From contig JAJOHG010000049.1 of the NCBI GenBank assembly GCA_021029095.1, positions 176,403 through 240,402 on the forward strand: a DNA stretch of 64,000 nucleotides, read 5' to 3'. The position numbers and the translations under genes are program-made. This document shows, in pieces, positions 32,011 to 41,859 of the stretch. Below the pieces are notes generated by a model. That model was not told where the DNA came from. It saw nothing but the letters and a program-made list of their open reading frames with translations, and did no database searches. The number at the start of each line of letters is the position of its first letter. The first letter of the stretch is position 1. Source of the stretch: Phellopilus nigrolimitatus (taxonomy: Eukaryota; Basidiomycota; Agaricomycetes; Hymenochaetales; Hymenochaetaceae).

Positions 32011-34116
32011 GGTGCGCACCTCCGCAGAGAAGACATGCTCAAAGCAGTTTGTAGACTTCAACACATGATTGTGTGCGTCCTCAAAACTGATGTAGCAGTC
32101 CTCAAGTGCCGCATTTGCCCCAAAGTCCATAAGCCCAGCAAACATAAGTGCCTCAGCCTGCATCTCATCCTCAGACATGATGTCTAACTCGTCACTGCGC
32201 TCAATCACAGGCTCAGGTGTAGGTGCTGCTGCTGGTGCTGGTGCAGCTGGAGCCCTAGGAATGCGACGACCTGGATAATCTGCAAGTGGATTAATCACTG
32301 CATCTCTGTACCCATGCAAGGGACGCGGCTGAGGGCGCCAAGACGTTGAAGGCCAAGAAGGCGCTTCAGGTGCAGGTGCAGATTCAGGTGCAGTAGTGGG
32401 AGCAGGAGGTTCCTTGGGTCGTTTCGCAGGAGGAGGGTGAGCATAGGGAGAGAACACAGGAGGGTCAGGAGGTACATCCGATGGAGCTCGCTCGCGCTTT
32501 ACAGCAGGCCGAGTTGGAGTCACCGGAGGTGGTGCAGGACGAAAAGGAGGAGTGACTGGAGCTGGTGGGGGACGAGGAGGAGGAGTAGCAGGACGAGGAG
32601 GAGGAGGAGCTGGTGGATTAGCAGGGAGAAGAAGTGGCGGAACATCATCCACATCGCCATCTCCCCCTTGTTCCGGCACAGCTGTAGCCTCTGGAGGAGT
32701 TGGAACCCTTAAGTCAACAGGGGATCTGGTATTTCCAGGGAACACGCGCTCATCAAACTGAGCAGAGTTCAGATGGTGCTCGCTCGCAACTGCATGCCAT
32801 GCTTGAGTTTTCCGTAGATACAACCGGCTGCTTGCTCCGATTTCTCCTCCCATGCCTCCTGCTCCTCTGCCTTTGACGGTTTCGTCGCAATGCCAGAAGC
32901 GATGCGCCAGAGAGTCTTGGCTTGGAGAGCAGCTCGCATTTCGAGTTTCCATGTCGCATAGTTGCTGTCATTGAGCTTAGCGAAGGAAAATGTCGATTGC
33001 GAGTCGGAGGTGGTAGATGCGGACATGACGATGCGAGTGATGGTAGACGATGGTGGTGCGAGTGAGAGTGCGAAGTTGGGGATCAATCGGACAAGCGGTT
33101 GGGGCGTGATGGCCGAAAACGTGTACAAGCCGAATTACGCGATTTGCAGATATCAGATCAATACCAGCCAAACAGATTCCAAACACCCAAAATAATCGAT
33201 GTATACACAGAATCGTCGCAAGACAGTGCTGGTCTGTCAGTCTGTTAAGACTCCGCAGGCACCGCTGGTTGAGAGAGGCTCTAGGCTTAAGTAAACACTC
33301 AAAAGAGCGTCACAAAGGGCAAACTAAGGCCCTGCAGTCGAGCTTCACAACCAATAGACTATCTGATCCAACAACAACCAAATGGAATGAAATGGGTCTG
33401 AACTGTCAGGTACCAGAGCTGGCAAACCGCGCAAAACGCGACACAGAGGGGGAACGGGTGGAGCGATTGAGACGCAAATCAACACACACCGAGACGACGT
33501 GAACACGAGCACGTGTGTAAAATTGCAGAGCGATCGGGCAAGAACTGAGTCCGCTATGCAGAAAACGATGCAGGGAGCAGACAAACAGACAGATAGAGAC
33601 TGCAAAAGTCGAAATCGATGTAGCACCCTTAATTCGAAGTCGAATCGGCCACAAGTTGGTACGACGAGTGGGACCAGAGTAACGAGATGACGTGCGAAGT
33701 TTCAGCACGATCCGTCAAGCCGATTTCGAGCGATGAGACGAAAAGCAGAGAGTGCAGATGGGAGGATGATATGGATGGATGTCGATGCAGAGGGGTGTAG
33801 AGTGCCAGCAAGTGCGAATGGCGGCACGAAAATCGACACAAAGACGACGGACACACCACAGAACCTAACCCTGCGATTACAGCCCAATCCGAACACCCAG
33901 AACTTTGCAGTTGACAGAAACTCTTCCAGAGGGACCAGATCAACTCCGATTTGAACGAAAATCAAGGAGGATGTTGTCGACGATGTACTGAACGTTGTTG
34001 TGAAGTTACAGCGCAAGGCTCATAACCTGTGAGGCGAAGTGGTCTCACAACAAACACAGACAGTGACCTGAGTCCAATGGATGAGTGCAAAAGATAGAGA
34101 GCACCATCCATGGACT
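32011..34116 (-). mobile_element. Copia C: antisense deletion derivative
   Basis: Sense order from 34116: incomplete 5' LTR (34028-34116; it lacks its first part and one of the two internal 27-bp repeats), leader, 119-codon Gag stub (33128-32769), then linker sequence (SAQFDERVFPGNTRSP to NCFEHVFSAEVRT), ending abruptly at the copia B LTR. Protease, most of integrase and RT are absent. The Gag-to-linker join contains the same GCGAGCGAGCACCATCTGA as copia B, but it is followed by different downstream sequence. Confidence 0.88.
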
Positions 34117-34829
34117 TGTGGGAGAGGGCCATTGCTTCGCATGGCAGTATACAGTATACGATTCCTGTTTTCTTGATTTGTTAGGTTGATGTCGCCAATT
34201 GGCAGCCTGCATCCAATAGGCGGGCTCGGTTTGTCACGGAGGGAAGTTGACGAGAACTACGATGAGTGTGTTGCAAAGTTGCTCATGAGCCTGGCTGCAT
34301 CTGGATCCTGCTTTACCTGGTCCTTCGGCTCTGCTGGAAGGACAAGCCATCGGTTGCAGTAGTCTAATTGGCAGGTGGATTCTTGGATGATGTGCTTCAG
34401 CGTTGAGAATCGGAGGAACATGAAAGCAACAACGAGACATGTACGTGTGCGCTCAGCGTGTTCTTGAGCGCGATACCGGCCGCATTCCGCAATATGTGGT
34501 TATCTGCGCCTCGTTCGCGAGGTCAGATGAGAGCGTGGCTACGTATCCGGGCTGCAAAGCAGAGTGGGCACAAACGGTGCTGCGTAGAAAGGGAGGTGTC
34601 ACGCGCCAGGCGTCAGCGAGTTCCCGCGCTCGCGGGCGAGGCGCGCCGCGAGCTGTTCTACGTCTGAGTAGTGCCCGGGATCTTTTTTCGTCTATTTGTG
34701 TACTGTATATTATATGTATGAAAGTATAGTTTGGATCAGGACAAGAGTATGCGAACATACGAGCGGGCTCGTTCTGGTGAATACAAGAGGGACAGTCGTA
34801 CAATATCGCACAGATACAAAATGCAGTCT
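34117..34829. other. Left edge of mosaic block 2, no recognisable gene
   Basis: Begins with a MITE-related terminus (CTTGTGGGAGAGGGCCATTG from 34115, then CTTCGCATGGCAG) placed exactly where the copia C LTR breaks. The rest shows no family motif on either strand. Confidence 0.5.
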
Positions 34830-35412
34830 TCACGGCGTTGCCGCAGCGGCCTCAAGCGCAGGGAGGTGCATTGTGCCAAGCCACGCGAGGATCACCTCCA
34901 TGTGCTCGCCGTGCAGTGTGAGGTTCAGCGGCACGCGCGCGCTCCCACTCCACCTTCGCGCGCCGCGCACATCCGTGCCATCGGCGTCCGCTGCGTCGCT
35001 CACGGGAGACCCGCGCCCAGACGTCGAGGGCGTTTTTGAGTGTCTTCGAGGGCCCCGCAGACGGACACGCGGCCGCCGGGTCGTCCTCCTCCGTGACGGG
35101 CAGCGGCGACGGCATGCGCAGCACGTCCGGTTCCGTGAAGCGCGGTGCTCCCGCACGCACGAGCGCATTGGGCAGCCAGCCCTACTTCCACCCGCCCGCG
35201 AACCGCTCGAGCGTCTCGACGAACTCCGCCTGAGCCATCGAGCGCGGCGGGAGGAACACCGGGTAGCCCTCAAGTCCCGCGACGACGCACGCCGCGCGGC
35301 CGAACGTGCATCAGCAGGCAGTTCAGGACGCTGAAGTGCGCCTCGAGCAGTAGCGGGTGGTACGTCGTGAGCGCCAGCGCGACGTCCTGCGCAAGCACCG
35401 GCGTGTCGATAG
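34830..35412 (-). pseudogene. Gene X, block 2 copy
   Basis: Inverted counterpart of 5219-5335 plus 6655-7020. Here the two parts are contiguous: ALTTYHPLLLEAHFSVLNCL, CVVAGLEGYPVFLPPRSMAQ, EFVETLERFAGGWK, a TAG, LPNALVRAGAPRF, then APLNLTLHGEHMEVI and a stop after ALEAAAATP. Frameshifts are present. The family is unrecognised, but this copy gives the undisturbed order. Confidence 0.55.
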
Positions 35413-35417
35413 CATAA

Positions 35418-35700
35418 AATCAGGATGCAGTTGAAAAGGCGGCGGGAGCGACAGGCGCACCTTCGTCTCCTTGGGTTTTTTGAAATCTTCGATCTCTCGC
35501 TCACTGCGGGCGGTCACTCGCGGGTCCTCGAGATACAAGTTCTTCTCGAACTTCTCCAGGCGAATGGTGCCCCAGTCGATGGTCCTCAGACCGCCACCAA
35601 GGGCGCCCATCCGGTCGCACGAGTCGTATCCAACCGCCGCTGTAACCGCCGCCGCAACCTCCACCTCCACCGCTGTAGCCACCGCCGCCGTAAGAATCGC
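35418..35700 (-). pseudogene. DBP2: DBP2 helicase, N-terminal part
   Basis: A Gly/Tyr-rich start (frame-shifted), then GLRTIDWGTIRLEKFEKNLY, LEDPRVTARSEREIEDFKKP and KETKVR, the region just before the Q motif in DBP2/DDX5 helicases. It ends at a probable donor. The helicase core is absent here but present in block 1 at 7075-7725. Confidence 0.85.
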
Positions 35701-35759
35701 CGTAGGGAGGCTAGACAGAACAGAATCAGTGGTTTTCACCTCAAAGAAAGTGCCGACGA

Positions 35760-36090
35760 GCAGACATACCGTTGCCGAGCTCGTCGGCCCTAACCTTCTC
35801 CATCTGCGCCCAGACAGTTGGGATGTCCGGGTTTGCGAGGCGCGGCGACTGGATGACCCAGCTGGGAATATGCGGGTTTCAGTAAATGGCTGGATCACAA
35901 CGAGTGTTCGGGTGTTTTATCGTTCACGTTTTTCAAACTGTTGGTGATAGATGTTGGGATGTCCAGCCCGTCCGTACCGCTCCATTTTGTCGCGATGAAC
36001 ACATCGGAGTGGCTGAGACCAGACTCTTTGAATGCCTGTCCTGCTTCTGCATCGTTTCTGTAGGCCTGAGCAGTGTATGATCAATTCAGC
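35760..36090 (-). pseudogene. Aldo/keto reductase fragment
   Basis: Two exons: HTAQAYRNDAEAGQAFKESG, DVFIATKWSGTDGLDIP and SITNSLKNV, then after a gap WVIQSPRLANPDIPTVWAQM and EKVRADELG. The D.AQ.YxN...G.A pattern and the SPR/W..ME..K run are those of NADPH-dependent aldo/keto reductases. The catalytic Lys region (ATKW) is visible. No N- or C-terminus is present. Confidence 0.75.
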
Positions 36091-36134
36091 AGATGTCCGT
36101 TTAGTTTGACTCGACTCCAAGTAAGTAGATGACA

Positions 36135-36325
36135 CAGACCTATGTGTTCGTCCGCGGGTAGCGCTTGACAGAGTTGAAGATTTTCGGCAAAACGAAGTTA
36201 AGCAGTGCCCAGAGGTCAGGAAGAGTGTTTTGAAGCGGGGTACCGGTGAGGATAAGATGATATCGGGAATAATAATATTGAGTTAGAGTTTGGGACAGCT
36301 TGCTCTGTGTGTTCTTCATGCAATG
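36135..36325 (-). pseudogene. SNF2/STH1 chromatin-remodelling ATPase exon
   Basis: Reads MKNTQSKLSQTLTQYYYSRY, HLILTGTPLQNTLPDLWALL and NFVLPKIFNSVK. HRxKNxxSKL and LTGTPLQN are motifs around III of SNF2-type ATPases, and the exact wording fits the SNF2/STH1 subfamily. Only about 55 codons are kept, between LHS1 and aldo/keto reductase pieces on the same strand. Confidence 0.87.
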
Positions 36326-36398
36326 ACCTCGTCTGTCGAAATTTCAAGTAAGTACTGGCCCAGAGACAACGGAGGAGCACAACATACCAATGACGACG

Positions 36399-36990
36399 TC
36401 AGAAGGACCCCTGACGCGGGATTGCCCTTGTAGATGGTTCGAAGAAGATCGGCTGCGCGAACTTCGGCTTCTTGTCCGCGCACGCCGTCTCGAGCGCCGC
36501 GCGGGTGATCTTCGACCGGTAATCGAGGTCGAACGCGACGCTCTCGACAGTCGCGCTGGCCTCGGTGTTCGTGCTGAGGATCGTCTTCACGCGCGCGGCC
36601 TCCTTCCACAGCTTCGCCATCCCGCGCGCGTCGCCCGTTATCGCGCGCTTGTGCTTTACCTCGAAGTCGAGCGCAAACATGTCTTGCAGGCGGCGGTCCA
36701 CCTTGAGGCCGCCCGCTGTGCGGTCATACCCGACGCCAATGACGTCGTTTATGATGCGGGCGCGTGCGGCGTGCGTGCGACGGTGGTCTCGTTCGCGGCC
36801 GCCCCCGCGGAGGGGAAGGCGGCGGGCCGCGACAGCACGCACATCGCCGTGCCACTCCCTCTCCGCGCCGAAGCTGTCCATGCCGAAGCTGTGCGCGAGT
36901 GCGTAGTTGAGCGCGACCGCGGTGCCGTCGTTGACGAGCGCGAGCAGCCGCAGGCCCGCGATCTCGAGCAAACCCCAGATGCGACCTAGT
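36399..36990 (-). pseudogene. LHS1: ER Hsp70-type chaperone LHS1 (GRP170/HYOU1 family) fragment
   Basis: Reads LRLLALVNDGTAVALNYALA, then IINDVIGVGYDRTAGGLKVD, RRLQDMFALDFE, MAKLWKEAARVKTILSTNTE and FDLDYRSKITRAALETACAD. The order and the VGYDRTxGGL motif fit the nucleotide-binding domain end of LHS1/GRP170. A frameshifted stretch lies between the first two blocks. It is joined to importin beta at about 36990. Confidence 0.85.
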
Positions 36991-37335
36991 GTCCATGCGA
37001 CAGTGTCCTTCACCAGCAAGTTCTCATCGCGCGTCATGTCGATGAGCATCGGCAGCGCATGAGTGACGAGCGGTGTGAGTACCGTCGGGTCCGGCCCATC
37101 GAGAATTGAGCCGAACGTCATCACGGCTGCATCGCGTTGGTACCAATCGGCCGCCTTGATGTTCGCCTCGATGAACGGGATGACGGCAGGCGCGATAGCG
37201 TCCGCAGCGGTTTCGGCGAGCAACGCGAGGCACGGTGGCCACCGCCATGAACACATTCCATTTGTCTTCCATCGGCATCTTCGTCTTGCCGGCTTAGAAG
37301 ACCAAGCAGAATGGGGACGGTTTCGAAGGGCGAGA
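36990..37335 (-). pseudogene. KAP95: Importin beta-1 (KAP95) HEAT-repeat fragment
   Basis: Frames in succession read VPILLGLLSRQDEDAD, DKWNVFMAVAT and LALLAETAADAIAPAVIPFI, then ANIKAADWYQRDAAVMTFGS, ILDGPDPTVLTPLVTHALPM and DTVAWTLGRIWGLL. This is the HEAT 8-9 region of importin beta-1, the nuclear import carrier. Two frameshifts are present near 37300 and 37240. It is fused at both ends to other genes. Confidence 0.9.
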
Positions 37336-38316
37336 CGAAGTCGAACATGGACTTGCGACTGGGAGAGGGTGGTTGCGGCTGCACTTGCGGAGCCTGAGGC
37401 TGGAAGTTGCGCGGCGATTTTTGGGTATACTGTGCTTGGTAAACATCTGCGGGGAAGGGGCCGTACGACTGGGGCGGGTAGGGCAGGGGTGCGGACTCGG
37501 GGTAGGAACCCTGAGACAGGTCGCCGAAACCAGAGTTTTCGATATTACTGTATGAGTTCATGAGTACAAGTGTTCGCTAGTTGATCGGACGCGGGGTTTA
37601 CAGGGAATCAATAAGAAAAAAGATCTTCGGCTGAAAGGGAGGATTGCAACATAGAGGATACATCGAAGCGCACGGAAGCCATACACAAAGATAAGACGAG
37701 AAATAAAAAATTTACCTGGACATCAAGTGCTCGAGCAAAAGCTTCCCCTGGGCCTCGTTTCCAAATTGCACAATTCCCGCGCGCCACTCACGCTGCTTGA
37801 TGCTGGGCGGACTCGGGGGGATGAGTGGTTGGTTTTTCCCGGCAGAGGGCGCTCGATGACGCGCCTAAGGGAGCAACGGTCGAGCCGAGCAGCGACAGCA
37901 ATGCGCTCTAGCGGTCTGAGGGTGGTTGGTTCTGGGCGGACCCGGTTGAGGAGTGGGAAGCGGCGGTGATTGAGGAGACGGGTGTCGAGGGAGCAGAGTT
38001 TTTTGTGTTCGGCGGGAGGACCTGGGTGCGGAACGGGTCGTTCATGTTGGCGACAGCGGGAGGTGTCGGGCCAGGCTCGGATGCAGCGGACGGCTGGGTG
38101 TTGTTGAGATTGCGGAAAAGAGAGTCGACAGATTTGGGCGGGGACGCGGGGCGGCTCGAGACAGGACTGAGTTGAGCTGCACGATGGCGCACTCTTCGAC
38201 TTGCTGCTCACAGCTTGTCGATCTCGTCGATCTCGTGCCGCGCGGGACGCGACTGTCACACGTCTGTCACTGCCAGCGTGCACACTGCCGACGCCAACCA
38301 CGAACGACCGACGCAT
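37336..38316 (-). pseudogene. Ser/Pro-rich gene, copy 2
   Basis: Second copy of the gene at 4080-4970. Exon 1 carries several frameshifts (DRSALLSLLGS is no longer readable in one frame). Exon 2 reads MNSYSNIENSGFGDLSQGSY, YPPQSYGPFPADVYQAQY and, beyond the copy 1 break, SRKSMFDFVSPFETVP before running into importin beta coding. Not identified. Confidence 0.5.
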
Positions 38317-38832
38317 GCCACGCGCGTAGGAGATTATACTCTCGCTGCTGCTGTGTTCTGCTTCCTGTTCGGAACTGGATCATCTGCTTTTTTCCCCGGG
38401 GTTTCTCTGCTTTGTCCTTTCTTTTTCTTCTATCGCGTCTGTTGCCGTTGATCAAGGTCTCCATCCCGTCCCGGCGCCCGCCCGCCCTGCTCGAGTCCAC
38501 AAAGAACTCGACTTCCGTATGGCAGGACGACATCCAAGCCCTCTTTCATCGCTCAAAAGACCGCTTTTCCAGCGTTATCTCGTTGATGAAGTCGAGGAGG
38601 TCTGGGGTCATAAATGTGAGCGCGCATCCACTAGTGTCTAACCATCTCTCGCCCGCTGACTGTCAACTACTAGCTATCGTGTATGCGCGCGCACCGCCGA
38701 GCTTCCAGGCTCGTTATTTCACTTTCCGTTCCGTTCCCGTCGCGTCCTCGCTGCCCTTATGCCGCCTCCCGACGCTATCTCTCCCCATGCCCACCACCTC
38801 CGCACTGTCCCTCAACCTCGGCGTTGATTTCC
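37351..38832. repeat. Inverted segmental duplication, copy 2
   Basis: Counterpart of 3438-4946. Contains the second copy of the divergent promoter region, the Ser/Pro-rich gene with its intron (37550-37716, GTAAAT donor), and the BTB gene 5' end. The arms diverge from copy 1 at both edges where other gene pieces begin. Confidence 0.85.
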
Positions 38833-38835
38833 CTC
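38440..38835 (+). pseudogene. BTB gene, 5' fragment (copy 2)
   Basis: Reads STKNSTSVWQDDIQALFHRS, the intron-like VSAHPLVSNHLSPADCQLL, then YARAPPSFQARYFTFRS and TTSALSLNLGVDF. The BTB domain itself is missing: at about 38835 the sequence switches to an unrelated coding frame. Confidence 0.75.
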
Positions 38836-39290
38836 CCGCGCCCATGCTGCCGCCATCCGCACTGCCGTGGCTCGCGCTCGGGCCCAGGCGCCCGCTCGAG
38901 AGCGTGCACCTTTAGTCTGGCGAGCTCACCGAGGCCGTCGTCGCCGCGCTCGCGCACGCCGCCGCACCGATCACCGTCTTCGGCGCCTTCACGCGCGTGC
39001 TCGCGCCCGCGACGCTGCAGGGCCTTGCGGCGGGCCTGCCGCACCTCCACCACCTACCACGCCGCGAACCAGCCCGACGAGGTCAGTGATGATGCTGTTT
39101 GTCGGCGGTTCTATTTCTGAACTCAATTTTGTTTGGTCCCTGCTTCTCTGGATGTTCTACGGGCAGGTCATTCAATTTTTGTCTACACTCCCCGAGCTCG
39201 CCATTTCCAAGCTCACGGGCATCCGTTAGGCGCCCAGGAAGGACGCGAAGGCACCTAAGGGCAAGCGCGCGCGTTAAATCGAAACCGTCC
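38836..39290 (+). pseudogene. Unrecognised coding fragments after the BTB copy
   Basis: A frame with PRRPLESVHL, a TAG, then GELTEAVVAALAHAAAPITV, FGAFTRVLAPATLQ has an LRR/F-box-like flavour. After an intron-like gap come VIQFLSTLPELAISKLTGIR, a stop and a basic tail (KDAKAPKGKRAR). Neither is identifiable. Confidence 0.35.
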
Positions 39291-39296
39291 AGCGCT

Positions 39297-39335
39297 GCAG
39301 CGGCTGCTGCTGCTGCTGCTGCTGCGCGAAATGAG
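39297..39335. repeat. GCT trinucleotide microsatellite
   Basis: A run of GCT/GCTGCA units (GCTGCAGCGGCTGCTGCTGC and onward) just after the basic tail fragment. It contains seven or eight near-perfect units. Confidence 0.75.
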
Positions 39336-39589
39336 CTGCTGGATGCTTCATTCAGATAGCATCGGTATCGGTCTCTACCAAGCGGTGCGCTGTTTATTAT
39401 TTTCGTTTTTCGTTCTTCATTCTCCGTTCGGTTTGTGCGCGCGCGCTCAGCGTGATGCTGTAGCGGCGCGGAAGCACCGCAAGCCATACAAGCCGTGGGT
39501 CCCCGGTGCGCGGGACAGCGCCGCCCTGGCGAGCTGGGTCCCAACTGCGTCCAGCTGGTTGAACACATGAGCCTGCCGGGCTGCACGAT

Positions 39590-39637
39590 ATGGATGACGT
39601 AGTACGTACAGCCCGCTGTACGCACTACGTCATCCAT
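39590..39637. repeat. Near-perfect 22-bp-arm palindrome
   Basis: Arms at 39590-39611 and 39616-39637 with a 4-nt CCCG loop and one mismatch. Arm start ATGGATGACGTAGT. It contains a CRE-like TGACGTA core. It lies 60 bp before the CYC8 fragment in otherwise featureless sequence. Confidence 0.8.
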
Positions 39638-39699
39638 GTCGAGACCTGCATCACGTGATCTTGACTAAGGTTTTTAGGCACGTGGGTGAAGACAGCCGA

Positions 39700-39986
39700 C
39701 ATTGACCTTGATAGAGCTCCTAGATTTCGACAAGGCGAACGAGATATTGTTTCATCTTATAATAATCTACAAACAACAGGGAACATACATGGAGTCGCTC
39801 GAATGCTTCGATTGCATTCTCAGAAACCCTCCGTCTCCGCTTGCACACGCCGATATTTGGTTCCAGGTCGGCCACGTCTACGAGCAGCAGAAGGATCCTG
39901 CGCGTGCCAACGTTGCATACGAACGTGTTGTCCAGGAGAACCCGTCGCACGCCAAGGTCTTGCAGCAGATCGGCTGGCTGTACTGA
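39700..39986 (+). pseudogene. CYC8: CYC8/SSN6 corepressor TPR fragment
   Basis: Open frame of about 94 codons with two and a half tetratricopeptide repeats: FDKANEILFHLIIIYKQQGT, SLECFDCILRNPPSPLAHAD, IWFQVGHVYEQQKDPARANV and AYERVVQENPSHAKVLQQIG. The wording is that of the CYC8 (Ssn6) TPR array that binds TUP1. It stops after GWLY. It is a fragment of a protein of over 900 residues. Confidence 0.88.
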
Positions 39987-40112
39987 CGGGACAGTCTGTC
40001 ACAATGTCGGCTCCCCTCCCTCAGGACGTACACCCGACGGCATACGCGAGCGCAGCAGGCCCGCCTGTGACAATTGCTGGTGAACCGCCGTTACTCATGT
40101 CCCTCCGGTCCG

Positions 40113-41379
40113 TGTGAGGCGGAGTGGTCTCACAACAAACACAGACAGTGACCTGAGTCCAATGGATGAGTGCAAAAGATAATATATTAAGGAAACTAAA
40201 CATGCCTGAGTCCAATGGATGAGTGCAAAAGATAGAGAGCACCATCCATGGACTCTGCCGCTTCAAGGGAAGCATTATGTAATACATCAACATGTCAGGT
40301 GACGCAGAACAACAAGTCAGGAGTTCAAGTCACCTGGTACGCAAAATAATAAAAGGAATAAAAGTGTCCAAGATCATACTATATCCAATACTCCCCCCTG
40401 ATCTGACACGCCTGTCAATCACAGAAGACCCAGCATACCACGCATCTCAATCACCTTCACGCGTCCAAGTGCCTTGGTCATGATGTCAGCCGGCATAGAC
40501 TTGGTGGGGAGGTAGCGAATGTCAATAAGACCCGACTCAACCACATCTCGCAGCCAGTAGTGCCGCAAGTCCAGGTGCTTCATCCGTCCATGGTGTTCAG
40601 GGTTCCTGGCAACAGCAAGGGCAGATTGGTTGTCCACATAGAGTGTGGAGGGCGCATTGAACTCATAGCCAAATTCAGAGAACAAGTTGCGCAACCACAT
40701 AATCTCCTGACCACCCTGGACAGCAGAGATGTATTCCGCTTCAGTGGTGGAGAGTGTCACAATAGTCTGAAGTCGACTAGCCCAGCTGATAGCACCAGTT
40801 CCCATCTTAACCACCAGGCCGCTTGTAGAGCGCCTGTCATCCTCATCCCCTCCATGGTCCGCGTCAGTGAATGTGGTGAACAATTCAGACGAGTTCTTGT
40901 CAGGCGCATAAGTCAACTTCATGTCTTTGGTACCCTGAAGGTAACGACACAAGTGCTTTGCAGCCTTCCAGTGAGCAGGACCAGGATTAGAACTGAAGCG
41001 CGCAAGAAGTCCAACCGCATAGGAGATGTCAGGACGCGTTGCCACAGCCAGATACATGAGTGCACCAATCAGCTGCCTGTAGGGGACAGTCTTCATGAAT
41101 GCGATCTCTTCTGGAGTGAGGGGACCCATGGACTTGCTGAGACGATGGCCTTCTGGTAGTGGAGTGGAAACCTCGCCGCATCCAGCCATTTCAAAACGCT
41201 CAAGCAAGTCAGTGATGTACTGGCGCTGAGACAGGGATAGGGATCGGATTGAGCGGTCTCTCTCAATATGGACGCCAAGCAGGAAGGAGGTAGGGCCGAG
41301 GTCGCGCAGTTTGAAGTGCTTTTCAAGTTCGCGCTTGACAAACAAGAATTGCTCCTTCGACTTTGCAGCAATGGTCATG
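40113..41379 (-). mobile_element. Copia D: 5'-truncated copy (RT end, RNase H, 3' LTR)
   Basis: Antisense. The LTR at 40113-40390 is full length (278 bp). Coding runs from 41379 (MTIAAKSKEQFLFVKRELEK, just after YVDD) to the MLGLL end near 40419, in one open frame. The upstream end stops sharply at 41379 and is followed by GTTACGATTAC, similar to the start of block 1. Confidence 0.93.
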
Positions 41380-41859
41380 TTACGATTACTGAGTTTACAA
41401 AGAATCGTTTTTTGTAACTGAGCGTTTTCACCAGCAGTGGCTGTGCAAATGTGGCAGTGTTCATTACAAAAAGTGTACAAAATTGAGCTCGTTCCAAAGT
41501 AAGATTGTACACTCGTTCACAGCCACCGCTCGGCTTCTTCCGGTGATGCTCCTCAGCGATGTTCGCTTTTGAATTTCACCTGTAACTTTCTTTCTGCAAT
41601 GTATCCATCCAAAGTCCCTGCTGTTATGTGTAGGGATATAGTGTTTCTGTCTGAATGTCAAAAACAAATGAGTTAAGGGGTGCTGTATCAATAAATATGA
41701 AGCAATTTTACAACATTGCTTATTATTTACATACTACTTCTATTTTCTTAACTATTTTTTTCCTGTAAGGAGCACACACTTGCAGGATAGTAGAACTTCT
41801 GCTAATGCACAGAGTTTGGTGGAATGGTTTTCATATGCATTATAAAAATCTATACACTA
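41380..41859. other. AT-rich non-coding stretch
   Basis: No coding signal. It shares GTTACGAT and ACAAAAAGTGTACAAA with 1070-1165 and may be the end of the same kind of repeat element. Confidence 0.5.

Noticed and set aside
32437..32712. Trp/Arg/Ser-rich frames opposite the copia linker
   Set aside because: Antisense of the Pro-rich linker. They recur in every copia copy only because the linker does.
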